Under the pieces are notes generated by a model, which saw only the letters and a program-made list of their open reading frames with translations, did not search any database and was not told where the DNA came from. Shown one piece after another: positions 48,349 through 57,661 of a stretch of 64,000 nucleotides of DNA (its first letter is position 1; each line of letters opens with the position of its first letter). Origin of the DNA: Paramoeba atlantica (Eukaryota > Discosea); NCBI GenBank assembly GCA_977017575.1, contig CDRNVI010000071.1:186001-250000 (forward strand), read 5' to 3'. The position numbers and the translations under genes were made by a program.

Positions 48349-48810
48349 TTGGGTTCCTTCCATTGTATACACAAACTTGATCATTTGTGTGAAAAGGTAC
48401 TTACGGTTTACCAGATAAAAAACCCATCGGATGATGTGGAATTTTTGAGCGTAGATGAAACTCTTTTCATTCTTGGACAAGATAAGTTTCCACGACAGCT
48501 AACGCGTAGCACGACCATTTTCACAGCCTTCGTAAACACGCTTGATACCGGTCCCAAGCCCGGCGTCGTCGTTTCCTCGACGAAGTGTGAGGCGGTAGGC
48601 GGAGGGTCATCCCTCAGGTTAGTTGGGGTCATCCCCTGGAGTACTCGGGGGGTTATCTCTCAGGTTAGCTGTTTTCCCAGGAGTACTGGGAAAAGTAAGA
48701 ATTTCCCTTTTTTGGTCAGGAGGAGAGTGGCACTTAATGCTTGCCTCCTTCATGTTAATCTTAGCAACACGGGCTTGGTCCCGGTATCAATGTGCCTACG
48801 AAGGCTGTGA
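48349..48810 (+). CDS. Hypothetical protein
   Basis: A 153-codon frame. VEFLSVDETLFILGQDKFPR and FTAFVNTLDTGPKPGVVVSS look protein-like, but no family is recognised and the second half overlaps short repeated words (CAGGTTAG, GGAGTACT). It is possibly a fragment of a decayed gene. Confidence 0.25.
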   Translation: MGSFHCIHKLDHLCEKVLTVYQIKNPSDDVEFLSVDETLFILGQDKFPRQLTRSTTIFTAFVNTLDTGPKPGVVVSSTKCEAVGGGSSLRLVGVIPWSTRGVISQVSCFPRSTGKSKNFPFLVRRRVALNACLLHVNLSNTGLVPVSMCLRRL

Positions 48811-48827
48811 AAATTCGGGCGTTGGTA

Positions 48828-48995
48828 GTACCTTCTCAGGATAATAGCAACGCCACGTTTTCTCAGCCTCGAAATGATGAATATAACAAAAAAAAGAGAA
48901 AGAGAAAGAGGTCAGACTGGCATCATTTCGGGCAAGCAAGCTCCATTTCCGAGGCTGAGAAAACGTGATGTTGCTATTATCCTGAGAAGGTATTA
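48828..48995. mobile_element. 168-bp foldback element
   Basis: TACCTTCTCAGGATAATAGC and its complement at the right, continuing through ACGTTTTCTCAGCCTCG, form arms of about 48 bp around about 70 bp. It is non-coding. Confidence 0.75.
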
Positions 48996-49079
48996 CCAAC
49001 GTCGGCATTTTTGCATGCCTCTACTACGTATATCATTTCATGGTAATATATGATATACTACGCATATCATTTCAGTTGG

Positions 49080-49816
49080 GTAAAGTTATTCCAGACGAAA
49101 AAGTCCGATGACATGTCAAGGTTAATTGTAAATGCAAAAGAGCTAAGCGGGAGTGCACAACAACCTCCGGCTTTCTCTTTTCCTGCACCAGAAGAAATAC
49201 GGAATGCGATTCAGGACTTGGGGCCTGCATACTACATTGCCTGCGATCTACGGCATTGGTTCTACCAAATACCTGTATATGCAATGCGTTTGCACGAACG
49301 TTGGGGATATGGATGGGTGGAGCGGCTTGGAAAATGGTTGTCCTTCCTATGGGTCATGCATGGTCGGCGTCACTGGTACATCGAATATGCTGAGGAGTCA
49401 TTCTGTTCAAGGCAAATGACGCGTACTCCAATCTCGGCGTTTCTTCCACACCGCACAACTCAGTTCCGAAGTTCATGGAGCTAAAGAATGATTATGATGA
49501 AGTGGAAGGTATCATTACTGCATATTACGATAATGTTCTAGTGGCTGCGAAAAGTATGGCACGTGTGCGAAGATGGCAAGATCGATTAATAAAGAATACC
49601 AAATGCTTAAATATCACGTGTAAAATTGGGCCAAGCACCAGACAATATGAAGTCGGTTTTCTGGGAATAGAGTACCAATGGGAGGCCACAGCATTGAAAT
49701 GGCGGTTGTTGAACACGAAAGTAGAACAATGGAGAGTAGCTCGGAATACATCAATACTTCGTACCAGCGTAAGCGCGGGACGTGCACTCGGGGTGCGTGA
49801 AATTGTCATAAAATAA
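49080..49816 (+). pseudogene. Reverse transcriptase fragment (LTR- or DIRS-type)
   Basis: SRLIVNAKELSGSAQQPPAF, then IQDLGPAYYIACDLRHWFYQ with IPV correspond to the region up to RT motif A (x-x-D-L-x-x-x-F-Y-Q-I-P). After a frameshift near 49480, GIITAYYDNVLVAAKSM fits motif C with Asn at the second Asp, and FLGIEYQWEATALKW fits the FLG motif that follows. Motif B is not intact. The pattern is that of LTR or DIRS-like retroelements rather than the R2-like ones elsewhere in the window. No LTRs, integrase or recombinase are attached. Confidence 0.6.
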
Positions 49817-49904
49817 TTTTTCTGCTGTTTTTTACAAGGGACGAAAAGTGACCATTTTTCGATCGAAATAGAGTGCTTTATACGTATTCGCCGCACCATG
49901 ATAC

Positions 49905-50864
49905 ATGCGTAGCGATAAATTTAGTAGATTATCATCAGCTTTTCCTATTCTTTTTTACCCTAAATGGATTGCCCGGGCTGCTATGATTTTTCATGTACCG
50001 ATAAGTGGCCTTATACCTTGCTTTGTTTGGCAACGGAAGACAGCATCATATTGTGGATACCGATCATGCTCTTATGTATCAGGCTGTTACTTGTTCCAAA
50101 GGTCATGAGCCGCGGGTATGTGCTCTTAAGGAAGAACATTGGTTGTGTTCCGATCGTAGAAAGTGCCTCGGCAAAACTTATTTTTTAGAACCTCTTCTGA
50201 CGGCCGCACATGGGCGCACCGCAAATCAGGTTTTTAAAGTTTTATACGGCATCACTACTGGAAATAGCCGGTTACAGATCTCAACGGAGAGTGGACTTGG
50301 GCCAAAAGCGATCACTCGGCTCACAAACATGTTAGAATTAATTATATCCTTGTCCCATGACATGCGGCGTAGCGAGGCTGAGGGAACCGGGAGCTTTATG
50401 CAAAAGGATGAGACTTGCTTCTCGAAAGCTAAGCGGGGCGGTAATAATCGTGTACGTCGACTCCGGGCCGATGGTTCACAGTGGGTTAATGTTGTCGTGA
50501 AGACCAATCGCTATCATAAGGCCGAGGAAGTGCTGCGTTGGGTGACGGTTTGCGTCACGGAGTCGTGAATCATCGACGTCATTGGGTCGATCCAGAGACA
50601 GGAGTCCATACGCAGATAGTTGAGTGCATGAATGGAAACCTTAAAGAACAAGTAAGCACTCGCGGCACAGGTACGCTTGGACGTGAAGACAACGCCCGCA
50701 ACGCTCGCTTGAAGTTTAGTGGTGAGGTTGCCAACGGGAAATTAAAACGAGGGGAGCACTACGGGCATCCTCTATGTAGACTCTTGCTGGACGTGCAAAT
50801 GTACTGTAGACATGTAGAAAAAAATGTGAAAAATGCGCACTTCTGGGCCTTTTTAACCGGATAA
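49905..50864 (+). pseudogene. Merlin-family transposase, broken
   Basis: 50005-50568 reads ALKEEHWLCSDRRKCLGKTY, then GTGSFMQKDETCFSKAKRGG and NNRVRRL, the D-E-x-x-x-x-K-x-K region with the first Asp of IS1016/Merlin transposases. A deletion and frameshift near 50540 remove the second Asp block. HGVVNHRRHWVDPETGVHTQ with IVECMNGNLKE matches the block H-x-x-VNHS-x-x-F-VDP-x-TG-x-HT-x-x-IE. It is more complete than the Merlin copy at 43608. Its inverted ends were not found; the right side stops at a segmental duplication border (about 50862). Confidence 0.8.
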
Positions 50865-51015
50865 TACACTCTGTTTCAGCTTCTTCAAAGGCTTGCTTTC
50901 GTTGCTCCGCTCATCCAGTGAAGAAATCCCGGCGATGGGCGGTGGGGGAAGATAGGTGGCATTACTATCATCTTCCATTTTAAACCTTTGAACACTCGAA
51001 AGTAGCGTTTTTATA

Positions 51016-51840
51016 CTATACCCCCCTACATAATTGTCACCGCCCCCCCTACTATTTGTCATTTTCGGGTGAATTCACCCCTACATAATTGTCAGTCAGG
51101 CCAAACAGGCGCCGCGAAGCGGCGTCGATTTTCTTTTTCCCGATTTGTGTCGAAAAAAAAGTTTTACTGTCCCACTGCACACCATTTAGATAAAAATTAC
51201 TCTTTAACTCTAAAACCTCATTGCATGCAATTTAGATTTAAAAACTATTTCGTTACTTTTAGTTCCGTTTCTAACATTTTTTTCCCCCCTCATGATTCTC
51301 CGAGGCAGAAGCAGATTACGGGCAGGCTCTCTCTCCCCTCCACACGAGTCAATTGGTCCTCTCGATCGATGGGTTACTGTTCGTCCCCCTCCTGCAAGGG
51401 TTGGAGCTTTAATAGAGCCATTGCAAGAGACATTCCTCTCTTCTTGTTCAAAACGTGCCCGTCATACCCATTTGACCGCACAGCAAAAGCTTGCAAAATG
51501 TCAATAAAATATGTCCACCCAAGAGCTGAGTGAAAAGTACAATGTGACAAATAGAACTATTTTTCGGATACGCAATAAGGGCGTGTCTTCCTGTCAAAAT
51601 TTGATAAACAAGGTTGGAAGCGATCAAAAGCATGAAAGAGGATTTAATTGCGAAAGACAAGCACTGATGCAGAAAGTGCACGACGAACTTTCTGGGCCGC
51701 GCCCAATGACACCAACCCCCCTAGTTATTTGTCACCCATTGAACGCCACCCCACCTAATTATTTGTCACACACCCAACCCCCCTACTATTTGTCACTTTT
51801 CTCCAAAAAGGGGTGACAAATAAGTAGGGGGGGGGTATAG
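51016..51840. mobile_element. Iteron element (word CCCCCTAYWWTTTGTCAC), 825 bp
   Basis: Ends CTATACCCCCCTAC and, at the right, GTAGGGGGGGGGTATAG are flanked by TA at 51014-51015 and 51841-51842. The left end has three words (ACATAATTGTCAC, ACTATTTGTCA) and the hairpin GGCGCCGCGAAGCGGCG at about 51109. The right end has three direct and one inverted copy. The interior carries the DNA-binding start of a transposase. The empty site in the other duplication unit confirms the borders. Confidence 0.88.
51440..51700 (+). pseudogene. Transposase HTH remnant inside iteron element
   Basis: HTHLTAQQKLAKCQ is followed, after a stop and shift, by MSTQELSEKYNVTNRTIFRI and RNKG. Together they form a helix-turn-helix like the amino terminus of pogo/Tigger (CENP-B-type) or other transposases. 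No catalytic part remains. It could show which enzyme family moved the iteron elements. Confidence 0.5.
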
Positions 51841-52332
51841 TAATATTTTAAAGTATTATTAGGAAAACACTAAAAAAAGTAAAGAAAGAATTTGATAATA
51901 ATGTGCAGGTCAGGTTAAGCCCATGCTACAGAGAGTACCGTATGATCTACCTGTATGATCTGGCCTGTATAAAATATAATCTGGCCGGTGTTTATACACC
52001 GGCCTGTATTTATTGCCTGTCGGTAAATTTTCTTTACTTATAGTTGATACTTGCGACGCACTCGGCTACGGTACTACGACGGCACACGTGCACCCAAGTT
52101 ACGGATACACCCTTTCTCAAAAGACAATTTATTTCTTCTTACATTACCGTGTAATAGCCGCAAACAGTATTCATGTTGAACCCCGTATCAATACACACAA
52201 AAAGATTAGACAGCCAAAAATATGATTCCTAGAAACGAATACAATTCATAATTCCAGACTGTGAAAACGTTTTTTTAACGATAATAAAGAGGTGCGCATA
52301 ATGTACGGATGCGCATGTAGTTTGGCGGTCTT

Positions 52333-53016
52333 TCACCTACCGTCGTAGCTATGATGCGCGCCTACCACTTCAAATTTATTTCGACCACGTAGGCGAATGA
52401 CACGTAGTCGTGCAGGAAGTTCACGTACATTAATCGTGCCTTTTAGGTCGTTGTCCGCCAAATAAAATTCTTTCAAAGATGTTGGAAGACCCTTCAACGA
52501 GACTGTACCGGAAAAGTGATTTATGTTCAACGAGAGCCAACTCAATTTCGGGGGCAAATGTTGAAGGTTTAATGTGCCAGAAAGCTCGTTTCGATTTAAG
52601 CACAACTGCGTAAGTCCAGTGGGAAGTGTAGTAAGATCAATACCCCCTGAAAACAGGTTGTCGTTTAACCACAGGACCGAAAGTACTGGCGGGAGAACAG
52701 AAGTGTCGATCGGACCTTCTAGCTTATTAGATTGCAATTTTAGGCTGACCACATTCTCAGGCAAAAACGCCCAAGTAATGTTACCGGATAAATTAAGCGA
52801 CATCCATTCTAGACGAATCATACTTTCTGTGTCCGCGTGTACGTTAAACCACTTTTTAATAGGACTGTCGGACTTCCAAGTTACATGAGCGTTTTTCACG
52901 TTCTGTAAGAAGAAGCTTAGCTTGGTTTCTGGACTCATACACGAAGCACGCACCCTTCCCAGCCTTGTAGTGGTACGTGGCGCGTCATCCGCAGGAGAAA
53001 AGCGAGGTAACATCAT
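52333..53016 (-). CDS. Leucine-rich repeat protein (duplicate pair)
   Basis: Duplicate of 30369-31052, about 227 residues from the first in-frame ATG (MMLPRFSPADDAP). The repeats (LPTGLTQLCLNRNELSGTLN, LPTSLKEFYLADNDLKG) are almost unchanged. As in its partner, an open hydrophobic extension upstream (NCVIVIICH) has no ATG. Replacements concentrate in that extension and near the end (DLKGTINVRELPARL against NLEGTIDVRELPEQL). Both copies keep an open frame after duplication, so both may be expressed. Confidence 0.8.
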   Translation of the reverse strand: MMLPRFSPADDAPRTTTRLGRVRASCMSPETKLSFFLQNVKNAHVTWKSDSPIKKWFNVHADTESMIRLEWMSLNLSGNITWAFLPENVVSLKLQSNKLEGPIDTSVLPPVLSVLWLNDNLFSGGIDLTTLPTGLTQLCLNRNELSGTLNLQHLPPKLSWLSLNINHFSGTVSLKGLPTSLKEFYLADNDLKGTINVRELPARLRVIRLRGRNKFEVVGAHHSYDGR

Positions 53017-53225
53017 GTGACAAATTATTACTATTACACAGTTAAGGAAATTAAATTTTGGGAGGACTCGCAACTCCACATAAGACGCATCAGAATAACA
53101 AATAAAGACAATTTTAACGCTATTCCCCTAATATTCTCTTGCGATTGAGAGATATCATTGAGAGATAGCTGAACACAACCTCCGGGCATTCTAGGAATTC
53201 AATCGCAACACCGCCCCCTACACTC

Positions 53226-54002
53226 CTAGCCATTCAGCTTTGCCATCGCTTGCTTCACCTTTTTAATTTCCATCTCCGTTCGTTCTCGCGAGCGCGTGAT
53301 TTCCAGCACCGCCCGTCGAGCCTGTGCCAACCCCTGCATCTCAGCTTCGTACCTTCTGTTGTACTCCTGCTGCAGGGCGGCGTCTCGCTCATGGATCGCC
53401 TTGGCCTCATACGCCAGCCGCCCCATCTCCGCTCTGCGCGTGGCTATTTGCGCCCGCAGCGTGGCGCGCTCCTGCTCGAACTCCGCTATCTCCTCTTCGT
53501 ACAGCCGACTTGAGTTTTCCATTTCCTGTGCGGTTTGCACAATCGGGTCAGCCATGCGGGGGGGGAGCAGATGGGAGGGGAAGGCCTGCGCGAGATGGCA
53601 CGAGACGGCCTGTCGCTCGCGACCCGTCGCGGCGCCCAACCCGCGCGCGAGACGGCCGCGGCGACGGGAGGAGTACGCGACCCCCGTGGCCCGGTTCAGC
53701 GAGCTCGCGCGCTGGGGGGTGGGGCTCTCGGCCGCTCGTGTTGGGGTCACGCCGTTCGCTGCGGTCAGCGCGGCTAAGTCAATGGTGAAGGCAACGGGCT
53801 TTGCGGGACGGTGGCTGCTGCTGCTGCCGCGTGGTCGCATCGTGGGGGAGGGGGAAACGTTTTCCCGGGCGGCCTTTTTTAAAGGGGGGGAGTAGGCGGA
53901 GGGGGAATCCATGTAAGGGGTCACGGAGGGGTGGGTAGAGGAGGAGGAGGAGGAGGGGATCGGGGCGTTGTTCCGGTAGAGGATGGAGGTAGGGGAGAAC
54001 AT
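53226..54002 (-). CDS. Coiled-coil protein of unknown function
   Basis: 258 residues from ATG 54002. The N-terminal 150 residues are Ser/Pro/Arg-rich and probably disordered (SSSSSSTHPSVTPYMDS, SSRRRGRLARGLGAAT). The C-terminal 100 residues are a strongly helical, Glu/Arg/Ala-rich coiled coil (EEEIAEFEQERATLRAQIAT, RRAEMGRLAYEAKAIHERD). No catalytic motif. Its 3' end is duplicated at 31279-31575. It lies about 230 bp downstream of RPB8 on the same strand. Confidence 0.75.
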   Translation of the reverse strand: MFSPTSILYRNNAPIPSSSSSSTHPSVTPYMDSPSAYSPPLKKAARENVSPSPTMRPRGSSSSHRPAKPVAFTIDLAALTAANGVTPTRAAESPTPQRASSLNRATGVAYSSRRRGRLARGLGAATGRERQAVSCHLAQAFPSHLLPPRMADPIVQTAQEMENSSRLYEEEIAEFEQERATLRAQIATRRAEMGRLAYEAKAIHERDAALQQEYNRRYEAEMQGLAQARRAVLEITRSRERTEMEIKKVKQAMAKLNG

Positions 54003-54232
54003 GGGATGGGGGAATACGATTTTAAGGGAAGAAAATGTAAATTATGGATGGAAGGTGAGGCGTTGTAAACTCAGGTAAGCATGTGACTTTTCTTTAGTGC
54101 ACCGGTGTAGACAATCTAGATTGGCCTGCGTTGCATTGCACCAACTGCTACTTTATTCCAAGACCCACAAAACCCAACGAGACCTGCTCATCCCCCAACG
54201 TACCCGTCGACAGCGCTCCCCTTACCGTACCT

Positions 54233-54715
54233 TCACGACCGCTGTACCCGTTTCATCAAAAAGTACAGCTGTTGGTTGTATTTAATCTCCCGCAGGTCCC
54301 TTGCGGTGCCCTGCAGCTTCATCAGCAGGCCGCCGTAGCTCACATACACCGTGGCATCCGCGGCGGTGGTCTCCTCGGTGCTACACCCGTAGACGCGACC
54401 AAACATGACGTAGTCGTAATGGTCCATCAGCGTGGGGCGGTGGTACACCGTGGGGTCCCACCTCCCACTGGGCTCCGTGCTGTCGTACTCGACGGTACGT
54501 GCCAGGGCGATGGTGTAGGACTCCCCCTGTCGCACGGGGTACAGGTCCGTGTTAAGGTCCACGACAAGGGAGAGGGCGTGGGCTTGGCCCCGAGCCTCCA
54601 CACGGCTGACCTTTTCGAACATCTTCCCGCCGGCATCGACGGCGGTGATGCGGAAGAGGTCCTCGAGGAGTACGGGGGTGGGGGCACCGGGGGGAGAGGC
54701 GTGGTCGACTTGCAT
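54233..54715 (-). CDS. RPB8: RNA polymerases I/II/III subunit RPABC3 (RPB8)
   Basis: 160 residues from the ATG at 54715 (MQVDHASPPGAPTP); the frame stays open upstream, but this start gives the usual family length of about 150. FRITAVDAGGKMFEKVSRVE matches the family start, LVVDLNTDLYPV the central strand, MDHYDYVMFGRVYG and VYVSYGGLLMKLQG the two diagnostic motifs, and LYFLMKRV the C-terminal strand. RPB8 is a small OB-fold subunit shared by nuclear RNA polymerases. It is a single frame with no intron needed. Its upstream neighbour on the same strand is eL38. Confidence 0.95.
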   Translation of the reverse strand: MQVDHASPPGAPTPVLLEDLFRITAVDAGGKMFEKVSRVEARGQAHALSLVVDLNTDLYPVRQGESYTIALARTVEYDSTEPSGRWDPTVYHRPTLMDHYDYVMFGRVYGCSTEETTAADATVYVSYGGLLMKLQGTARDLREIKYNQQLYFLMKRVQRS

Positions 54716-55036
54716 GGGGGGTTGAGGCGTGCAGGGGTGTGGGAGGGGTAATGTTGAAAGAGGTGAGAGTAGGGGTGAGAGTAGTATACTAATACAATCG
54801 TTTTGTGCATAGCAATATGGTAGAAGTGACATACAAAAAAGTTTCATAATTTTTGAGTGACCGATGATTGATCTCACTTTAGAGCATCAAAAAGATTGTA
54901 CTATTTTTAAATCAGGATTGGAAAAAATTGTTGCTGCTTTAACACTTACCGCCTTTTCAGTGCAGAAAACCAGTTGTACGCTCCATTCGGTCGACGGTGC
55001 TTCTTGCCCACGGCAGTTGTACAAATATTTCAATTA

Positions 55037-55282
55037 CTATTTGCTGTCTTTCTTCGAGCCTTTCTTTCCTCGACCGATAACAATCTTGCTTACTGTCGGG
55101 TGTATACTTTTCTCAATCTTTTCTGCTTTCTTGGGATCTTTTACAACGAGCGTGTAAAGGTAAGAGCTGCATCGCACCTTAAATTTCGTGTTTTGCACAT
55201 TTTTCTTAATTTTAACTCCTTTTGCGTCGCGACGACTGCAGATGTCCAAAAATTGTTTCAAATCACGGATTTCTCTCGGCAT
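55037..55282 (-). CDS. RPL38: 60S ribosomal protein eL38
   Basis: 81 residues from ATG 55282. [40 protein letters not shown] and YTLVV match eL38 of other eukaryotes almost throughout. The family is about 70-80 residues, so the protein is complete, with a short basic tail ([12 protein letters not shown]). It is a component of the large cytoplasmic ribosomal subunit. It is 160 bp downstream of the next minus-strand gene and about 320 bp upstream of RPB8. Confidence 0.97.
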   Translation of the reverse strand: MPREIRDLKQFLDICSRRDAKGVKIKKNVQNTKFKVRCSSYLYTLVVKDPKKAEKIEKSIHPTVSKIVIGRGKKGSKKDSK

Positions 55283-55441
55283 AATGTATGTAAGGAGATG
55301 TATATGAAAATAAAACTAAAATCTGATACAGTTTACGAATCAAGAGGATGCCATATCTTTTTCCATACCATGCATGATATTTATTATGTTACGAATAGAT
55401 CGACAAGTCAACGAAGGCAAGAAAACATTTCAGTTAAAATG

Positions 55442-56185
55442 TTACGTCTTAGACATCATATCCAATCGGGCCTCAGATTCAAGCGCAAGAAGTTCGTCCA
55501 AAATTTCTTGGCTGCTTCGAAACGCTTTTCTACTCTCGCTCGCATTCCTTGTTTGTCTGTTTTCTCTACTTTTTTCATGGTCCATGGTGTCGGCATCTAT
55601 GACAGCACTATAAATTGAGAATTTGGGAGAAATTTTACAATCTTTCAAAAGAGTAGGCATAGGGAAGAGTTCCCCCATCTTAGACGGTTTTGGATCAGCA
55701 GACTTCTGAAAGCAATCCGATTTCAAAGAGGAAGCAGTCTTCGAAAATGTATTAGAATTAGTCGACTTCACAGGCGCACACGTCACCGACTTGTTCGGAC
55801 TAGCTCCCGACTCTATTGAATGGGCATCCAATTTTCTTAGGCTATTTTGAGCAATTGTTATCGGATGCTGGAGCGGTCGCTTGGTAGGAGCCAAGCGCGA
55901 TATTACTGTTGCTTCTTTGGGTCGCGAGATTTCAGGTTCCGCCACTACTATTTCAATAGCATACCCTTCAAAGAGGTCTGAAATGGTGTCCTGCAAGCGC
56001 TGTAGTGGAGTGTATCCAGATCGAGGAGGCAGGTGGGTGGTTGAAAGTACTCGTGTGCCAGGGCACGGCAGCGCCTCGCTTCTCAGCTCGTATACTTGCG
56101 GAGGGGAATGTAAAATATGTCCGTCTTGCCACGTTTTACGTTTTTGGGTAAGATGGGTGGTGTAGAGTACAGAGGCAATTAGCAT
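55442..56185 (-). CDS. Hypothetical protein, 247 aa
   Basis: Open from ATG 56185. It has a short hydrophobic start (MLIASVLYTTHL), a Pro/Ser-rich middle and a C-terminal helix SSQEILDELLALESEARLDM. I recognise no domain. Its position between the PPR-like gene and eL38 in a same-strand run, with open frame and non-repetitive composition, supports a real gene. Confidence 0.55.
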   Translation of the reverse strand: MLIASVLYTTHLTQKRKTWQDGHILHSPPQVYELRSEALPCPGTRVLSTTHLPPRSGYTPLQRLQDTISDLFEGYAIEIVVAEPEISRPKEATVISRLAPTKRPLQHPITIAQNSLRKLDAHSIESGASPNKSVTCAPVKSTNSNTFSKTASSLKSDCFQKSADPKPSKMGELFPMPTLLKDCKISPKFSIYSAVIDADTMDHEKSRENRQTRNASESRKAFRSSQEILDELLALESEARLDMMSKT

Positions 56186-56289
56186 ACTGAGAGTACGTAG
56201 CTAAATGACATACACTAACCTAAATACAACAATAGTTATACTGCTGGATACAACTACACCTCCTCTCATAAATAATGATAATGATAATA

Positions 56290-56402
56290 AACCATGTTCC
56301 AGGATATTATACAGGGTATCTAGTCGGTATACTAAATGGGTACGGCATACTAAGAGGGGTGACTCTGGGTGGGAGCACCACCCAGAGCGCCAGGAAGCGC
56401 TT
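56290..56402. repeat. MITE left end plus GC hairpin
   Basis: AACCATGTTCCAGGATA after TA at 56288-56289 equals the end of the MITE at 421-706, followed by GGTATACTAAATGGG words. The hairpin CTCTGGGTGG-GAGCA-CCACCCAGAG comes next (about 56362-56386). No right end is found, so this is a solo end. Confidence 0.6.
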
Positions 56403-56631
56403 GTCTTGATTTTTCTTTTTACGATTTCTTAATCTTTTTTGTTTCAGTTCGAGGATGTTATTAGAAATAACATTTCCATTTACATTGTAGGACATGTTGT
56501 TGAAAATGTTTGGTCTACAGGGCTTAATCATGGTTTGAGTACAAACATTTTATAACGAGCGTGTGGCAACTAAAAGAAGTTCTCAGCTTTTATATTGCCT
56601 CATATTCTATTGTTATATTTCAGTCTCTTGA

Positions 56632-57084
56632 ATGGATTTGCCTCCTACTGAGGAATTGGACAATCTGTACACGGATCCTACTTCAGACGTGTACGAACGC
56701 CTGCGTAAGTGGGTTTCGTACAGCGTGAAGCGTCTTTTAAAGCCCCCCTGCACAATTGCCCTGAACGTGCCGTTAGAGCAGTTCACTACCCTTCCTCCAA
56801 AAGAAATTATTGATCGTTTGGAAGTGGCAGTTACGATGCTCTGCGTACAATGGGTTGAAAAACAGAAGTCGCAATTGGAAAGTCCAACAGCTACTGGTCT
56901 TACCCGGGCATTGTGTGAAGTCCCTTTGGACTACACCTTTCTCGTCGAAGAATTGGTGCTGATTGCAAAGCACCGCGAAAATGGTCTCCTGTTTTTTAGT
57001 GACGCCAATCGGACACACCTTCATGGAGTAAGTGAAAGCGAATTTCAGGAATACTGGCGATGGAATTTACCCAACGCACGATGA
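56632..57084 (+). CDS. Hypothetical protein, 150 aa
   Basis: ATG 56632 to stop at 57082-57084, plus strand, unlike its neighbours. MDLPPTEELDNLYTDPTSDV, RLRKWVSYSVKRLLKPPCTI and DYTFLVEELVLIAKHRENGL suggest a soluble, mainly helical protein of mixed composition. No family is recognised. No transposon signature is attached, so a host gene is plausible. Confidence 0.5.
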   Translation: MDLPPTEELDNLYTDPTSDVYERLRKWVSYSVKRLLKPPCTIALNVPLEQFTTLPPKEIIDRLEVAVTMLCVQWVEKQKSQLESPTATGLTRALCEVPLDYTFLVEELVLIAKHRENGLLFFSDANRTHLHGVSESEFQEYWRWNLPNAR

Positions 57085-57174
57085 ACGCTCAAGACGGCAG
57101 AGTTGCCATAGGAACTCCTGTCCTTTAAAATATGCGAATTCTTGGAAAGTGAGTATGTGAGCCAGTATGAGCTT

Positions 57175-57399
57175 TCACAAAAGGGGCGAGAACTTGTGGC
57201 TGAATGATTCACCTACGAGCTTTACCACTTTGCACTTACATGCGGGTATCGATATACTCCACGAGGCACGCGCATTTTCCATATTTGAGAATAATCGTGT
57301 TAGTTCATATCCCGGTGGCAAATTCCCTCCTCGCACTTTCGCCGGATGTTTATGTGCACTCACATTGGAATCATCCGCAGTATAGCCCAAAGAAAGCAT
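57175..57399 (-). pseudogene. LRR gene 5' remnant
   Basis: The minus strand reads ADDSNVSAHKHPAKVRGGNL, then PPGYELTRLFSNMENARASW and SISIPACKCKVVK, the pre-cap and cap region of the LRR genes here (compare RPAKVRGASLPQEYEL at 12.6-13.2 kb). The cap Trp is lost, and the frame stops before any repeat. It is a dead fragment. Confidence 0.7.
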
Positions 57400-57661
57400 T
57401 TTTGTAAGTGGGATTAATAAATCAATAGGATAATTTCGTATTTATATTTCTAAAAGTTCTACTGTTACCGACATCCACGTTTTCCAACTTTGTGTCAAGA
57501 TCTCGATAATGGAAATGCAGTAGGCGTAATGACAATTACCGAACGCTCGGAAGAGGTCTCCGTTGCAAAATAGAAACGGGCGATTAAAAAACATAACGAA
57601 AGCAAAACTCTACAATACAATTTACCTTTTCAACATAACAAAACAGTCTCACTAATTACTG

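Larger units (their letters stand above)
50862..53520. repeat. Segmental duplication, unit B
   Basis: Matches 29722-31577 in order: the first ~40 kinase codons (51005-50865), the kinase upstream region, the LRR gene and the coiled-coil gene. An 825-bp iteron element (51016-51840) has inserted here but not in unit A; the empty site is at about 29875. Confidence 0.9.

Noticed and set aside
53296-53895. 199-codon plus-strand frame
   Set aside because: Antisense to the coiled-coil gene at 53226-54002, whose frame is the one shared with the duplicated copy.
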